From positions 3,415,990 through 3,479,989 of the forward strand of contig NZ_CP022684.1 of the NCBI RefSeq assembly GCF_002863865.1: DNA of 64,000 nucleotides, written 5' to 3'. Shown here piece by piece: positions 52,521 to 61,777 of this stretch. The DNA comes from Ketobacter alkanivorans (GTDB lineage Bacteria; Pseudomonadota; Gammaproteobacteria; Pseudomonadales; Ketobacteraceae). The notes under the pieces are model-generated. The model was not told where the DNA came from and did not search any database. It was given only the letters and a program-made list of their open reading frames with translations. Position numbers and translations under genes: made by a program. How positions within the stretch are numbered: position 1 is the stretch's first letter; each line of letters starts with the position of its first letter.

Positions 52521-53510
52521 ATGTCAGTTTCAGCTCTTGTTAACAGCCTCAATAGTAACAACGTGATCGCTGCAGTGGTTATGGCTTTCGCCCTGACTCT
52601 GACAGGGTGCGGAGCCGGCGGAGAGACCAGTGATCCCGCGGCTCAGGTTGTCGATTCGACTACAGGTGGCGAAGATGAAACCAACAACGGCGGCAACACT
52701 GATCCGATCGAGGAGCCGGTTGAGGAAACTCATGTGCTCAACCTGATTACTCAGCCTTCGAACGCAACGATCACTGAGGGTGAAAGCCATACTTTCAGCG
52801 TTGCGGTTGAGCACGATCTACCTATCACAGTAACCTGGTATCGCAACGGCTCGATCGTACAGAGCTCCTCCAGCACCAGTCTGGCGGCGACTACCGCAGG
52901 CACTTATGACTGCGCCGTCACCAATGGCACGGATACTCTGGGCTGTGACAGCTTTACGCTGACGGTTAACGTTTTGCAGTTCGTGACCATTACAAGCCAG
53001 CCCAGCAATCAGATGGTGAATGAGGGTGTTGATGTGACCCTGTCTGTGGGCGCAACCGGTACCGGTGTCCTGTCTTATCAGTGGTACTTTGAAGGTGCTC
53101 CGATTTCCGGTGCTACTGGCTCAAGCCTGGTGTTGGATGCGGTGACTTTGCAGGATGACGGTGACTACCATGTTGTGGTCAGCAACACCGGTACTTCCAC
53201 GACTTCCAGTGTGGTTTCGGTTGATGTGGCGGCCAATGCTGTGAGTGGTTCTGCGCTGATCTCCTGGGATCGCCCACAATCACGCACCGATAATAGTGCT
53301 TTGAGCGCCGGTGAGATTGATGCCTATGAGATCTACTACTCTGAGAGTGCAAATGGCAGCATGGTGCGCCTGGACAGCGTGGATGCTTCTGAATCCACCT
53401 ACACCGTCGATGGCTTAAGTGAAGGTACTCATTACTTCTCGCTGATGACTGTAGACAGCACAGGTATGAAAAGTGATTACTCAACCGTGGTGAGCGTGAC
53501 CATTAATTGA
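52521..53510 (+). CDS. Ig-like repeat lipoprotein, shorter relative
   Basis: A 329-residue protein. The signal NVIAAVVMAFALTLTGC ends in lipobox LTGC (Cys30), followed by an acidic, Gly/Asn/Glu-rich linker. Two Ig-like domains (LITQPSNATITEGESHTFSV; FVTITSQPSNQMVNEGVDVT) are followed by an Fn3-like end (GSALISWDRPQSRTDNSALS) closely like that of the large protein at 49235. The two are clearly related, by duplication. Likely an outer-membrane surface protein. Confidence 0.88.
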   Translation: MSVSALVNSLNSNNVIAAVVMAFALTLTGCGAGGETSDPAAQVVDSTTGGEDETNNGGNTDPIEEPVEETHVLNLITQPSNATITEGESHTFSVAVEHDLPITVTWYRNGSIVQSSSSTSLAATTAGTYDCAVTNGTDTLGCDSFTLTVNVLQFVTITSQPSNQMVNEGVDVTLSVGATGTGVLSYQWYFEGAPISGATGSSLVLDAVTLQDDGDYHVVVSNTGTSTTSSVVSVDVAANAVSGSALISWDRPQSRTDNSALSAGEIDAYEIYYSESANGSMVRLDSVDASESTYTVDGLSEGTHYFSLMTVDSTGMKSDYSTVVSVTIN

Positions 53511-53525
53511 TCTGCGGTTGAATTG

Positions 53526-53552
53526 AAAAACGGGCTTCGGCCCGTTTTTTTT
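53526..53552 (+). terminator. Rho-independent terminator
   Basis: CGGGC (53531-53535), loop TTCG, GCCCG (53540-53544), with A run before and eight T after (53545-53552). A very stable tetraloop stem 16 bp after the stop of the lipoprotein; the A run also allows action on the opposite strand. Confidence 0.93.
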
Positions 53553-53585
53553 GGCCTGGGTTTTGGCTCGTGCTGTCGGGCAGAA

Positions 53586-54689
53586 TTACGCTTCGATCAG
53601 GTCTTGAACGTATTGTGCGATGGCCAGGCAGCTGGTTAAGCCTGGGGATTCAATCCCGAATAGGTTTATAAGTCCGGCTGTCGGGTGTTGAATGAGGAAG
53701 TCCTGGGCTGGCCCCCCTGAGGCTTGTAGTTTCGGCCGAATGCCGCAGTAGCCGGGGCTGAGCAAGGCTGGGTTCAGGTTGGGGTAGTAACGCTGGATGG
53801 CTGCTATAAAGGTAGCGATTTTGTGCTCGCTGACGCGGTGATCCGGGGTTTGTACGTATTCGATATCGGGGCCAAAACGGGTGCGCCCTTGCAGGTCGAG
53901 GGTGGCGTGAATGCCCAGGCCTGTGGTGTTGGGTTCGGGCAGTGGGTAGATGAGGTGGCTGAAGGGGCTGCGGCCTTGCAGGTTAAAATAGTTGCCTTTG
54001 CAGAGATGAAGGCGGGGGATGCTGTCGGGCGTCTGTCCGGCGATGCGATGGGCGATGTGGGTGGCCTGGAGCCCTGCGCTGTTGATTAATGTCTGACAGC
54101 TGAATCGGTAGGGCTCCCCCTGACTTTGAATCGTTACCTGATATCCCTGGTTGAGAGGTTCTGCTTCGATAAAGCGAGAATTAAGGCCTATCAAGCCGCC
54201 ATTTGCTTCGATCTCTGCCGCTAGGCAGTGCATGAGCTGGTGGCTGTTGATGATGCCGGTGGTGGGTGAATGCAGGGCAATATCAGCCTCTACCTGCGGC
54301 TCAATCTTTTGGAGGTCGGCTTTGCTGAGCCACTGCAGATCCATAACGCCATTGGCTTCTGCTTGTTGTTTTAGCTTGTGAAGGTGTTGCTCCTGTGCCT
54401 GTTGGGCGACGATGAGCTTGCCGATGGTTCGGTGTTCGATGCGGTTGTCTTTGCAGTATTGGTAAAGCGCTGCTTTGCCCGCGACGCACAGGGTGGCTTT
54501 TAACGAGCCGAAGGGGTAGTAGATGCCGGCGTGGATGACTTCGCTGTTGCGGCTGCTGGTTTCACTGCCGTAGCGAGGGTACTGCTCCAGGAGCAGTATG
54601 CGGCGGCCGCTTAGGGCCAGCTGGCGCCCGATGGCTAACCCAATGACGCCAGCGCCGATGATGCAGCAGTCGAAATGGTCGAGGGCCAT
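53586..54689 (-). CDS. FAD-dependent oxidoreductase (L-2-hydroxyglutarate oxidase/LhgO-like)
   Basis: A 367-residue protein of the DAO family. The FAD-binding site is CCIIGAGVIGLAIGRQLALS, with RRILLLEQYPRYGSETSSRN; the Ser/Arg region and SEVIHAGIYYPFGSLKATLC match LhgO-type proteins. IINSHQLMHCLAAEIEANGG follows and the end GIESPGLTSCLAIAQYVQDL is typical. It oxidises a hydroxy- or amino-acid substrate; L-2-hydroxyglutarate is likely but unproven. It starts 12 bp after epmA and is probably in the efp-epmA transcript. Confidence 0.85.
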   Translation of the reverse strand: MALDHFDCCIIGAGVIGLAIGRQLALSGRRILLLEQYPRYGSETSSRNSEVIHAGIYYPFGSLKATLCVAGKAALYQYCKDNRIEHRTIGKLIVAQQAQEQHLHKLKQQAEANGVMDLQWLSKADLQKIEPQVEADIALHSPTTGIINSHQLMHCLAAEIEANGGLIGLNSRFIEAEPLNQGYQVTIQSQGEPYRFSCQTLINSAGLQATHIAHRIAGQTPDSIPRLHLCKGNYFNLQGRSPFSHLIYPLPEPNTTGLGIHATLDLQGRTRFGPDIEYVQTPDHRVSEHKIATFIAAIQRYYPNLNPALLSPGYCGIRPKLQASGGPAQDFLIQHPTAGLINLFGIESPGLTSCLAIAQYVQDLIEA

Positions 54690-54701
54690 GGCGGCGGTGC
54701 C

Positions 54702-55661
54702 TCAGGCGGTGTGAGTGGGGAAGCTGATGACATCCCCGATGTTGTCGCAATCCAGCAGCACCATCAATAGCCGATCCACTCCCAGTGCCACCCCGGCGGA
54801 TTCGGGAAAGCCGTTTTGCAGGGCGCTAATGAGGTGGCTGGGGGTGGGGAGGGCGTCCAGTCCGTGTTGTGCGCGGTAGGATTGATCGGCTGTGAAGCGT
54901 TCGGCCTGCTCCGCCGCATCCACCAGCTCCTGATAGCCGTTGGCGATCTCTTTGCCAGCGATGTAGAGCTCAACCCGTTGTGCCACGGCGAGCCCATCCT
55001 GGTTGAGGCTGGTTTTGGCGAGGCTGGCTTTGCTGGCAGGAAATTCATCTAAAAAACAGCCAGTTGCCGGGAGTGTAGGCTCCACCAGATGGCTGCTCAG
55101 CAGATCCAGCAAGCCGTCTCGATCCAGCATCGCAAAATCACCGTTGATGCGGGCGTTGGCGACATTGAGCAGATCCTGGTGGCTGCAGCTGTGGGGGTTG
55201 AGGCCCAGGCTGGCTTCAAAAGCCTGCTGGTAGCTGAGGCGGGCAAAGGGCTGCAGGGTTTTGCCAAAGGCGGAGGCAGCGTTCAGCACCAGAGCTTCCA
55301 CTTCGTCTGTCAGCCTGTCCAGAGTCCAGTCCGGCCGATACCATTCCAGCATGGTGAACTCTGGATTGTGCTGGCGGCTGCTCTCTTCCTGCCGGAACGC
55401 CTTGCCCAATTGATAGATGGGGCCGCAACCGGCCGCCAGCAGGCGTTTCATGCAGAACTCAGGAGAGGTTTGCAGGTAATGCGTCTTGCCGTTGGCTTGC
55501 GCCTTCCAGCTGCTTAAGTAAGGGTCGGTGGCGGTGCTGCTGCACAGCAGTGGGGTCTCCACTTCCATTACATCGCGGCGCTCAAAAAAGTCGCGAATCA
55601 GGCGGTTGAGTCGGGCACGGGCGACAATATGAGTAAGGGGCGCGGTAGGCTGCCAGGTCAT
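54702..55661 (-). CDS. epmA: EF-P lysine aminoacylase (EpmA/GenX/PoxA)
   Basis: A 319-residue class II aminoacyl-tRNA-synthetase-like enzyme without the anticodon-binding domain, the right length for EpmA. Motif 2 is seen in FRQEESSRQHNPEFTMLEWY, motif 3 in GVALGVDRLLMVLLDC; the middle EFPASKASLAKTSLNQDG is also typical. It activates beta-lysine and attaches it to Lys34 of EF-P. It lies 57 bp downstream of efp, with epmB divergent on the other side, so the whole pathway is together. Confidence 0.95.
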   Translation of the reverse strand: MTWQPTAPLTHIVARARLNRLIRDFFERRDVMEVETPLLCSSTATDPYLSSWKAQANGKTHYLQTSPEFCMKRLLAAGCGPIYQLGKAFRQEESSRQHNPEFTMLEWYRPDWTLDRLTDEVEALVLNAASAFGKTLQPFARLSYQQAFEASLGLNPHSCSHQDLLNVANARINGDFAMLDRDGLLDLLSSHLVEPTLPATGCFLDEFPASKASLAKTSLNQDGLAVAQRVELYIAGKEIANGYQELVDAAEQAERFTADQSYRAQHGLDALPTPSHLISALQNGFPESAGVALGVDRLLMVLLDCDNIGDVISFPTHTA

Positions 55662-55718
55662 AGGCGTTCTTCAGCAAGAAGATGCTGCCCGACGCGCAAG
55701 CGGGGGCAGCTGGATAAA

Positions 55719-56282
55719 TCAGGCGCGGGAAACGTACTCGCCGGAACGGGTATCAACTTTGATGACATCGCCCTGATTGATGAACAGGGGAACGCGCACA
55801 ACGGCACCGGTGGACAGTGTGGCGGGTTTGGAGCCGCCGTTGGCAGTATCACCTTTTAAGCCAGGATCAGTCTCGATGATCTCCAGTTCGACGAAGTTCG
55901 GCGCAGCAACCGCCAAAGGGGTGCCGTTCCACAGGGTCACGGTGCAGACGTCTTCCTCTTTCAGCCATTTGGCAGTCTCGCCTACGGCCGTGGCGTCGGC
56001 AGCCTGCTGTTCAAAGCTCTGCTGATCCATAAAGTGGAAAAACTCGCCATCGTTGTACAGGTATTGCAGGTCTACATCCATAATGTCGGCCGCTTCTACG
56101 CTTTCGCCGGACTTGAAGGTGCGTTCCCAGGTTTTGCCGCTTTTCAGGTTGCGCAGTCTGACGCGGTTGAAGGCTTGACCTTTACCGGGTTTTACCACCT
56201 CGTTTTCGACGATGGAGCATGGGTCTCCATCCAACATCACTTTAAGACCCAAGCGGAATTCGTTGGTAGAATAGTTGGCCAT
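55719..56282 (-). CDS. efp: Elongation factor P
   Basis: A 187-residue protein, standard EF-P size. It begins [20 protein letters not shown]; Lys34 in [10 protein letters not shown] is the modified residue that reaches into the ribosome and rescues stalling at polyproline. The three beta-barrel domains are visible ([18 protein letters not shown]: [58 protein letters not shown]). Pro-rich tails in proteins of the nearby locus are possible clients. Confidence 0.97.
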   Translation of the reverse strand: MANYSTNEFRLGLKVMLDGDPCSIVENEVVKPGKGQAFNRVRLRNLKSGKTWERTFKSGESVEAADIMDVDLQYLYNDGEFFHFMDQQSFEQQAADATAVGETAKWLKEEDVCTVTLWNGTPLAVAAPNFVELEIIETDPGLKGDTANGGSKPATLSTGAVVRVPLFINQGDVIKVDTRSGEYVSRA

Positions 56283-56335
56283 TGATCAATACCTGTTTTC
56301 TAAAATTTGCAGTACCCGAACCGGGAAAGGCGCTA

Positions 56336-57355
56336 ATGATAACTCGAACTGCCCCAAGTTGGCATACTGAAGACTGGCAAATTCTGCTTTCTGGCAGCAT
56401 TCGTTGCCCGGAAACCCTGTGGAAGCGCCTGAATCTGCCTTTGGACACCTTGCCAGCGGCGCTGAAGGCGCACCACGACTTTCCCCTGCGGGTGCCGGAG
56501 CCCTATCTGGATAAAATTGAGCCGGGTAACCCCGATGATCCGTTGTTGAAGCAGGTGCTGCCGGTGGCCCAGGAAACCGAGCCCCGGCCGGGGTTTGTGG
56601 CCGACCCCCTGGGGGAGCGTCTGGCCAACCCCAGTAGCGGCTTGCTGCACAAATACCAGAGCCGGGTGCTGTTGATACTCAGCGGAGCCTGCGCCATCAA
56701 TTGCCGTTACTGCTTTCGACGCCACTTCCCTTATGCGGATAACCGTCTTTCCAGCCAGGAATTTGCGGACATTCAGGCCTATCTGGAAGCCCATCCCGAG
56801 GTGAATGAGGTCATTCTCAGCGGTGGAGATCCCCTGGTGGTGAGTAATGCGCGATTGGCTACCTTATTGAAAATAATAGAAAATATACCCACCATAAGCC
56901 GGTTGCGTATTCATACGCGGTTGCCGGTGGTGATTCCCCAGCGAATTGATACAGGCCTGCTGGAGGTGCTGGGCAACAGCCGCCTTAACCGGGTGCTGGT
57001 TACTCACAGCAACCACCCGCAGGAGCTGGATGAGGTGTTTGATCAGGCGATGGGCGCGCTGCGTCAGGCCGGGGTACACCTGCTGAATCAGGCGGTTCTG
57101 TTGAACGGCATAAATGATCAGGCTGATGTGCAGGCAGCCCTCAGCGAGCGCCTGTTTCAGGCCGGGGTGCTGCCTTATTATCTGCATTTGCTGGATCCGG
57201 TGGCCGGCGCCCATCACTTTGATGTGTCTGAAAAAAGTGCCCAGAAGATGATGGCTGAGCTGCATCGTCGCTTGCCCGGTTTCCTGATTCCTCGCTTAGT
57301 GAGAGAGATTTCAGGAAAATCAGGCAAAACCCTGATAGATTTACACTTATCCTGA
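56336..57355 (+). CDS. epmB: EF-P beta-lysylation protein (lysine 2,3-aminomutase)
   Basis: A 339-residue radical SAM enzyme. ATG at 56336 (MITRTAPSWHTEDWQ) with AAAGG upstream is preferred over the open frame from 56282, which would overlap the efp start. The iron-sulfur motif is GACAINCRYCFRRHFPY (Cys119, Cys123, Cys126). It is followed by VNEVILSGGDPLVVSNARLA, RLRIHTRLPVVIPQRID, QAVLLNGINDQADVQAALSE and PYYLHLLDPVAGAHHFDV. It makes beta-lysine for EpmA. The promoter lies within 53 bp shared with efp. Confidence 0.94.
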   Translation: MITRTAPSWHTEDWQILLSGSIRCPETLWKRLNLPLDTLPAALKAHHDFPLRVPEPYLDKIEPGNPDDPLLKQVLPVAQETEPRPGFVADPLGERLANPSSGLLHKYQSRVLLILSGACAINCRYCFRRHFPYADNRLSSQEFADIQAYLEAHPEVNEVILSGGDPLVVSNARLATLLKIIENIPTISRLRIHTRLPVVIPQRIDTGLLEVLGNSRLNRVLVTHSNHPQELDEVFDQAMGALRQAGVHLLNQAVLLNGINDQADVQAALSERLFQAGVLPYYLHLLDPVAGAHHFDVSEKSAQKMMAELHRRLPGFLIPRLVREISGKSGKTLIDLHLS

Positions 57356-57500
57356 AGACCGGGTCACAATCAATGTTTGCGCATCCTGTGCAAAGTCTGC
57401 CTATACTTACTAGCAAGGGTATTTCCCCGCGTGTATCGGTCAGGCCATATAAAGTGAACCGTTCAGCGCAAAAAACGCAGTGACGAAATGGGAATGTTGA

Positions 57501-59357
57501 ATGTCTAATCCAGCCGAGCACCTGAGCTTGAAGCTGCCACCACATGATCTGGAAGTGCTGTCTTTCAGTGCGCCTAATCCTAAAAAGGTACAGGAGTGGG
57601 TTGAAAGTCTGCCGCAGATGAATGTGGGGGAAACCGCCAAACGGCTCTATTCGGCCATCCAGGAGCTGAACCGCCTGAAGACGGATTCGGATACCCGTTT
57701 CCAGCTGATGGAGATCATGCGCGGCCCCATTCATTACATCTGTAAAAGCCTCGAAAAGCACTTTCTCAACAAAGCGGTGGTCTTGCCTCCCAAAGAAGCC
57801 AAGATAGCGGCGCTGGCGCAAGCCCTGCAGAATCATCTGGCCACCGGTTATAAAGCGGTCACCATGCAGCTGTTGCCCCGTGTGAAGAACATGGACAAGG
57901 ACGCAAAAAAACTGTGTCAGAAAGCCATTCACCGAGCGATTTCTGAGCAGAGCCACGTGCTGCTGCGCAGCTTTCAGCTGTATTACCCCGCCCCCGCCAA
58001 TTTCTGGCAAGAGATGCACCTGCTGTATCTGATTTCTCAGCGATTTGGCATGTTGGAGCAGGTGATAGAAGATCCGGAAGACAACAACTGGGAATCCGGC
58101 GTGTACGACTTGTACCTGCGCGCTTTGTTGCTGGCTACCGCAAAACCCAACCAGTTGCGACAGAGCCAGATCGAACAGGTGTATGATGCTGCCCGCTATT
58201 GGGCCCGTTTTGCCACCGTAACCGATGCAAAAACCGTGGCCGGGTTGTTTGTGATCGATGTGATGACGGATTATCCGCCGATTTATCAATCACTGATGCG
58301 CCGCACCACCCTGCCGCACAATATTCGTTATTTTGATGCGTCGGCTATTTCCGATCATCTGCGCGTGTTGTTGCAATTACCGGCCGGGCAGATGCACCCG
58401 GTTTCCAGTTTTCATGTGCCCGACCGCTTCCCTGCAGAATTGACCCGTATCCTGATTCAGGCGTGGGGTGTGTTGGCCGAGCGTGCTTTTACTCGTATCG
58501 AAGAGCACGGTAATCTCAATCTGTGTATTGGCCTCAGTGCAACCCACTATTTTGTGTCGGGTAAGGCAGACTTTGGCCGTATGGTGACCGGTTCCAGTAA
58601 TGTGTTGGATCCGGAGCTGAACAATCCCTTTTTGCAGCACGGCCCGGGCAGCAATCGCCGCCGTGATACCTACGAAAGCAACGATGTCTGGGGGCTGAAT
58701 GTAGATCCCTCCAAGCTCAAGCTGGAGAAGGATTCGGTGGGCAGTGAAATTGATAGTTACACCCAACAGCGCCATGCTGCCGAGAAAGACAAGTATCCCC
58801 AGTACAGCTGCGAAGTGGTGAACACCAGCCCCGGTGGGTTTTGTTTAAGCTGGCGGCAGGATGTGCCCCATCAGGTTAAGACCGGTGAAATTGTAGGCAT
58901 TCTGGAAAGCGATAAAACCCATTGGAGTATCGGTGTTATCCGTTGGGTCAAACAGTTTAAGGATGAAGGGGTGCGTATGGGGGTAGAACTGATTGCGCCC
59001 AAGGCCGAAGCCTGTGGTACCCAGGTTATTCAAAAGAAAGGCGGTGTCACCGAATTCATGCGTACACTCATGCTGCCAGAGCTGCGAGCCATTGGTCAGC
59101 CCGCTACCCTGATTACCCCCAACATTGCGTTTCACGTTGGATATAAAGTCAATATTAATGAAGAAGGTCTGGTTTCTAAGGGGCAGTTAATAAAACAAGT
59201 AACTTCCACTGCAAGTTTCAGTCAGTTTCAGTTTAAAATGCTGGTGCCTGCGGTGGGGCGCGGAGAAGAACGTGAAGAACACCATCGACCCTCAGTGGAA
59301 GAACCGACTAAAAGCAATCAGGATGATGATTTTGATTCGATCTGGTCAAGCCTCTAA
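57501..59357 (+). CDS. Unknown protein with C-terminal PilZ-like domain
   Basis: A 618-residue protein. The first ~330 residues are helical with no recognised domain (ERFGMLEQ-type region: LLYLISQRFGMLEQVIEDP). Residues ~430-520 form a PilZ-like beta-barrel: YSCEVVNTSPGGFCLSWRQ (N-x-S-x-x-G form), GEIVGILESDKTHWSIGVIR and GVRMGVELIAPKAEACG. No strong RxxxR motif precedes it, so cyclic-di-GMP binding is doubtful. It lies 88 bp before the FimX-like gene, as in Pseudomonas. A role in type IV pilus or c-di-GMP signalling is likely but unproven. Confidence 0.8.
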   Translation: MSNPAEHLSLKLPPHDLEVLSFSAPNPKKVQEWVESLPQMNVGETAKRLYSAIQELNRLKTDSDTRFQLMEIMRGPIHYICKSLEKHFLNKAVVLPPKEAKIAALAQALQNHLATGYKAVTMQLLPRVKNMDKDAKKLCQKAIHRAISEQSHVLLRSFQLYYPAPANFWQEMHLLYLISQRFGMLEQVIEDPEDNNWESGVYDLYLRALLLATAKPNQLRQSQIEQVYDAARYWARFATVTDAKTVAGLFVIDVMTDYPPIYQSLMRRTTLPHNIRYFDASAISDHLRVLLQLPAGQMHPVSSFHVPDRFPAELTRILIQAWGVLAERAFTRIEEHGNLNLCIGLSATHYFVSGKADFGRMVTGSSNVLDPELNNPFLQHGPGSNRRRDTYESNDVWGLNVDPSKLKLEKDSVGSEIDSYTQQRHAAEKDKYPQYSCEVVNTSPGGFCLSWRQDVPHQVKTGEIVGILESDKTHWSIGVIRWVKQFKDEGVRMGVELIAPKAEACGTQVIQKKGGVTEFMRTLMLPELRAIGQPATLITPNIAFHVGYKVNINEEGLVSKGQLIKQVTSTASFSQFQFKMLVPAVGRGEEREEHHRPSVEEPTKSNQDDDFDSIWSSL

Positions 59358-59444
59358 CGAGGCTCGACATCAGGGTGGGTAACCCTGCTTCGGACATTCC
59401 AGCAACTTATTTGCCCGCTAGGGCTAAATTGAATTACAGATTGC

Positions 59445-61523
59445 ATGACTAAAAAAGCCGAGACCATAAAACTGTTGATTCTGCACGAGTCGCCGGATGA
59501 CGCGGAGCAGTTGATGAACCTGATCCGTAATTCTGGTCGGGCGACTCGTGGCCAGATGATTGAAAGCTCGGACTCGCTGGCGCAGGCGCTGGGCGCAGGC
59601 TCCTGGGATCTGATGTTGTTGCGCCCTGAAGCCAATGACATGTTCGCCATGGAATGCCTCAAAGAGGTTAAAAAACAGTCCAAAGATATTCCCTCCATTC
59701 TGCTGGTGGATGAATACGATCCAGAAGAAGTGGTAGAAGGGTTGCGGGAAGGCTACGAAGATGTGGTGCTGAAAGACGATCTGGAACGCTTGATTCTGGT
59801 GATTCAGCGCGAGCTGCGTAACTTGGGTGATCGCCGAGCCCGCCGCAGCGCTGAGTTGCATTTGAAAGACGCCGAAAAGCGTTGCGCCGTGTTATTGGAC
59901 AGTTCCCGCGATGCGATCACCTACGTCACCGACGGCATGCATACCTATGCCAACGAAGCCTATCTTGAGCTGTTCGGCTATGACGATGCCGAAGATCTGG
60001 AAGGCATGCCCATCATGGATATGGTGGCATCCAAGGATCACGAAGAGTTTAAACAATTTCTGCGGGCTTACAGCGCCGGTGAAAGTGACAGCAACGAATT
60101 CCTCTGTCATGGGCTCTGTACCGATGGCACAGAAATTCAGGCGCGCATGATATTTTCCAACGCCACCTACGACAGCGAACCCTGCACGCAGATTATGATT
60201 CGCACCAACCAGGCCGATGCCGAGTTGCAAGAGCGTCTCAAAGAAATCAGCAGCCAGGATCTGCTCACCGGGCTTTATAATCGCTCCCACTTCACCCAGG
60301 AGCTGGACAACACGCTGCAATGGGCCGTAACCCACAGCAAAACCGCAGTGCTGGCTTACATTCAGCTGGACAATTTTGCCTCAGTACAATCGGACATTGG
60401 CCTGGCCGGTGCTGATATGGTGTTGTCGGACGTGGCAACCCTGATTCGAGAGCTGATGCCGGAAGGCACCATACTGGCGCGCTTTGGGGATGAAATTTTT
60501 TCCGCACTGATCAAAGATAAATCCCTGGATGACGGCCGCGCCCTGGGCGAAAAAGTGCGAGCCGCAGTGGAAGATCATCTGTCGGAGGTTCAGGAGCGTA
60601 CTGTTCAGGTAACCGCCAGTATCGGTATTACGTTGATCAGCGAAAATACCGATGATGCGGAAGAAATCGTTACCCGTGCGCATCAGGCCAGCGAGCAGGT
60701 GCGGGAAGAAAACCCGCTGGGCAACGGTGTGTCTGTATTTGATCCCGCCTCAGTGCAAAAAATCGACCCCAGTGACACCGGGGCCATTGTGCAGGATGCT
60801 ATCGACAAGGGCTTGTTCAAGTTGCTGTTCCAGCCGGTTATCGATTTGCGCGGTGGTAGTGGTGAGTTATACGAAGCCTTCTTGCGCATGGTGGATGAAG
60901 ACGGCAATCAGGTATCTCCCAATGATTTTCTTGGCGCGGCATCGCAGCAGGAGCTGAGCGAGAAAATCGATCGCTGGGTGATTTTGCAGTCCATTAAGCT
61001 GCTGTCGGATCATCGAGCCAATGGTCACAACACCAAGCTCATCATCAACATCACCGGTGAATCGCTCAAGGATCAAACCTTGTTGCCATGGCTGAGCGTG
61101 GCCTTAAAAGCCTCTCGTATGCCCAGCGACGCTATCGTGTTTCAGTTCAGTGAAAGTGACGCCACCACCTACCTCAAGCAGGCCAAAGACTTTACCCGTG
61201 GCTTGAAAGAGCTGCATTGCAAAGTGTCCATCTCCCGCTTTGGTTGTGCGCTGAATCCGTTCAATACCCTCAAACACCTGGAAGTGGATTATCTCAAGGT
61301 TGACGGTTCCTTCATGAAGGATATCGCCAGCGATGAGAGCCGGGAGGCCCTCAAGGAAATGGTGGCGGCAGCCCATGCTCAAGGCAAACTGACCATTGCG
61401 CCTTTTGTTGAAAGCGCGGCCATTCTCTCCACCCTGTGGCAGATCGGTGTTAATTATATCCAGGGTTATTATCTGCAGGCACCGGCCGAGCAGATGAACT
61501 ACGACTTCTCCAGCGACGAATAA
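59445..61523 (+). CDS. fimX: FimX-like REC-PAS-GGDEF-EAL protein
   Basis: A 692-residue protein with four domains: REC-like (1-125, IKLLILHESPDDAEQLMNL), PAS (~150-260, YVTDGMHTYANEAYLELFGY), GGDEF (~275-440) and EAL (~455-690). The GGDEF motif is GDEIF (residues 348-352) and the EAL motif EAF (477-479), so both enzymes are probably dead, as in Pseudomonas FimX. That protein binds c-di-GMP with its EAL domain and controls type IV pilus assembly at the pole. The REC domain lacks the usual phosphorylatable Asp pattern (DLMLLRPEANDM). Confidence 0.88.
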   Translation: MTKKAETIKLLILHESPDDAEQLMNLIRNSGRATRGQMIESSDSLAQALGAGSWDLMLLRPEANDMFAMECLKEVKKQSKDIPSILLVDEYDPEEVVEGLREGYEDVVLKDDLERLILVIQRELRNLGDRRARRSAELHLKDAEKRCAVLLDSSRDAITYVTDGMHTYANEAYLELFGYDDAEDLEGMPIMDMVASKDHEEFKQFLRAYSAGESDSNEFLCHGLCTDGTEIQARMIFSNATYDSEPCTQIMIRTNQADAELQERLKEISSQDLLTGLYNRSHFTQELDNTLQWAVTHSKTAVLAYIQLDNFASVQSDIGLAGADMVLSDVATLIRELMPEGTILARFGDEIFSALIKDKSLDDGRALGEKVRAAVEDHLSEVQERTVQVTASIGITLISENTDDAEEIVTRAHQASEQVREENPLGNGVSVFDPASVQKIDPSDTGAIVQDAIDKGLFKLLFQPVIDLRGGSGELYEAFLRMVDEDGNQVSPNDFLGAASQQELSEKIDRWVILQSIKLLSDHRANGHNTKLIINITGESLKDQTLLPWLSVALKASRMPSDAIVFQFSESDATTYLKQAKDFTRGLKELHCKVSISRFGCALNPFNTLKHLEVDYLKVDGSFMKDIASDESREALKEMVAAAHAQGKLTIAPFVESAAILSTLWQIGVNYIQGYYLQAPAEQMNYDFSSDE

Positions 61524-61538
61524 TCTACCCTTTTGCCC

Positions 61539-61587
61539 TGAACGCTTACTAGCCAAACGTGAATAACGTTAGGCGAATAAGCGTTCA
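61539..61587. repeat. Inverted repeat (10-bp stem-loop)
   Basis: TGAACGCTTA (61539-61548) is the exact inverse of TAAGCGTTCA (61578-61587), with further partial pairing inside (AACGT/ACGTT). It begins 16 bp after the stop of the FimX-like gene and has no T run, so it may be a weak terminator, an mRNA-end hairpin or an operator for the next gene. Confidence 0.6.
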
Positions 61588-61777
61588 GTTCCGCGATCTT
61601 GTGACAAATTTCCGCTGAAAACGATGCGCCTTAGGTATTTATCAGAGAGGAACTGTCTATACTATGACTAAGCCTATCCGGCTGACCTGTACGGCAACCG
61701 GTGAACGACGGTTTTGCAGTCATCGACCAACACAACAAGTAGCGCTCTAAGTACCAACTCAATTGAGGGATACGGCC

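Noticed and set aside
61539..61587. Integron attC site, suggested by the hairpin containing GTTAGGC
   Set aside because: The spacing and the second core are wrong, and no cassettes or integrase lie nearby.
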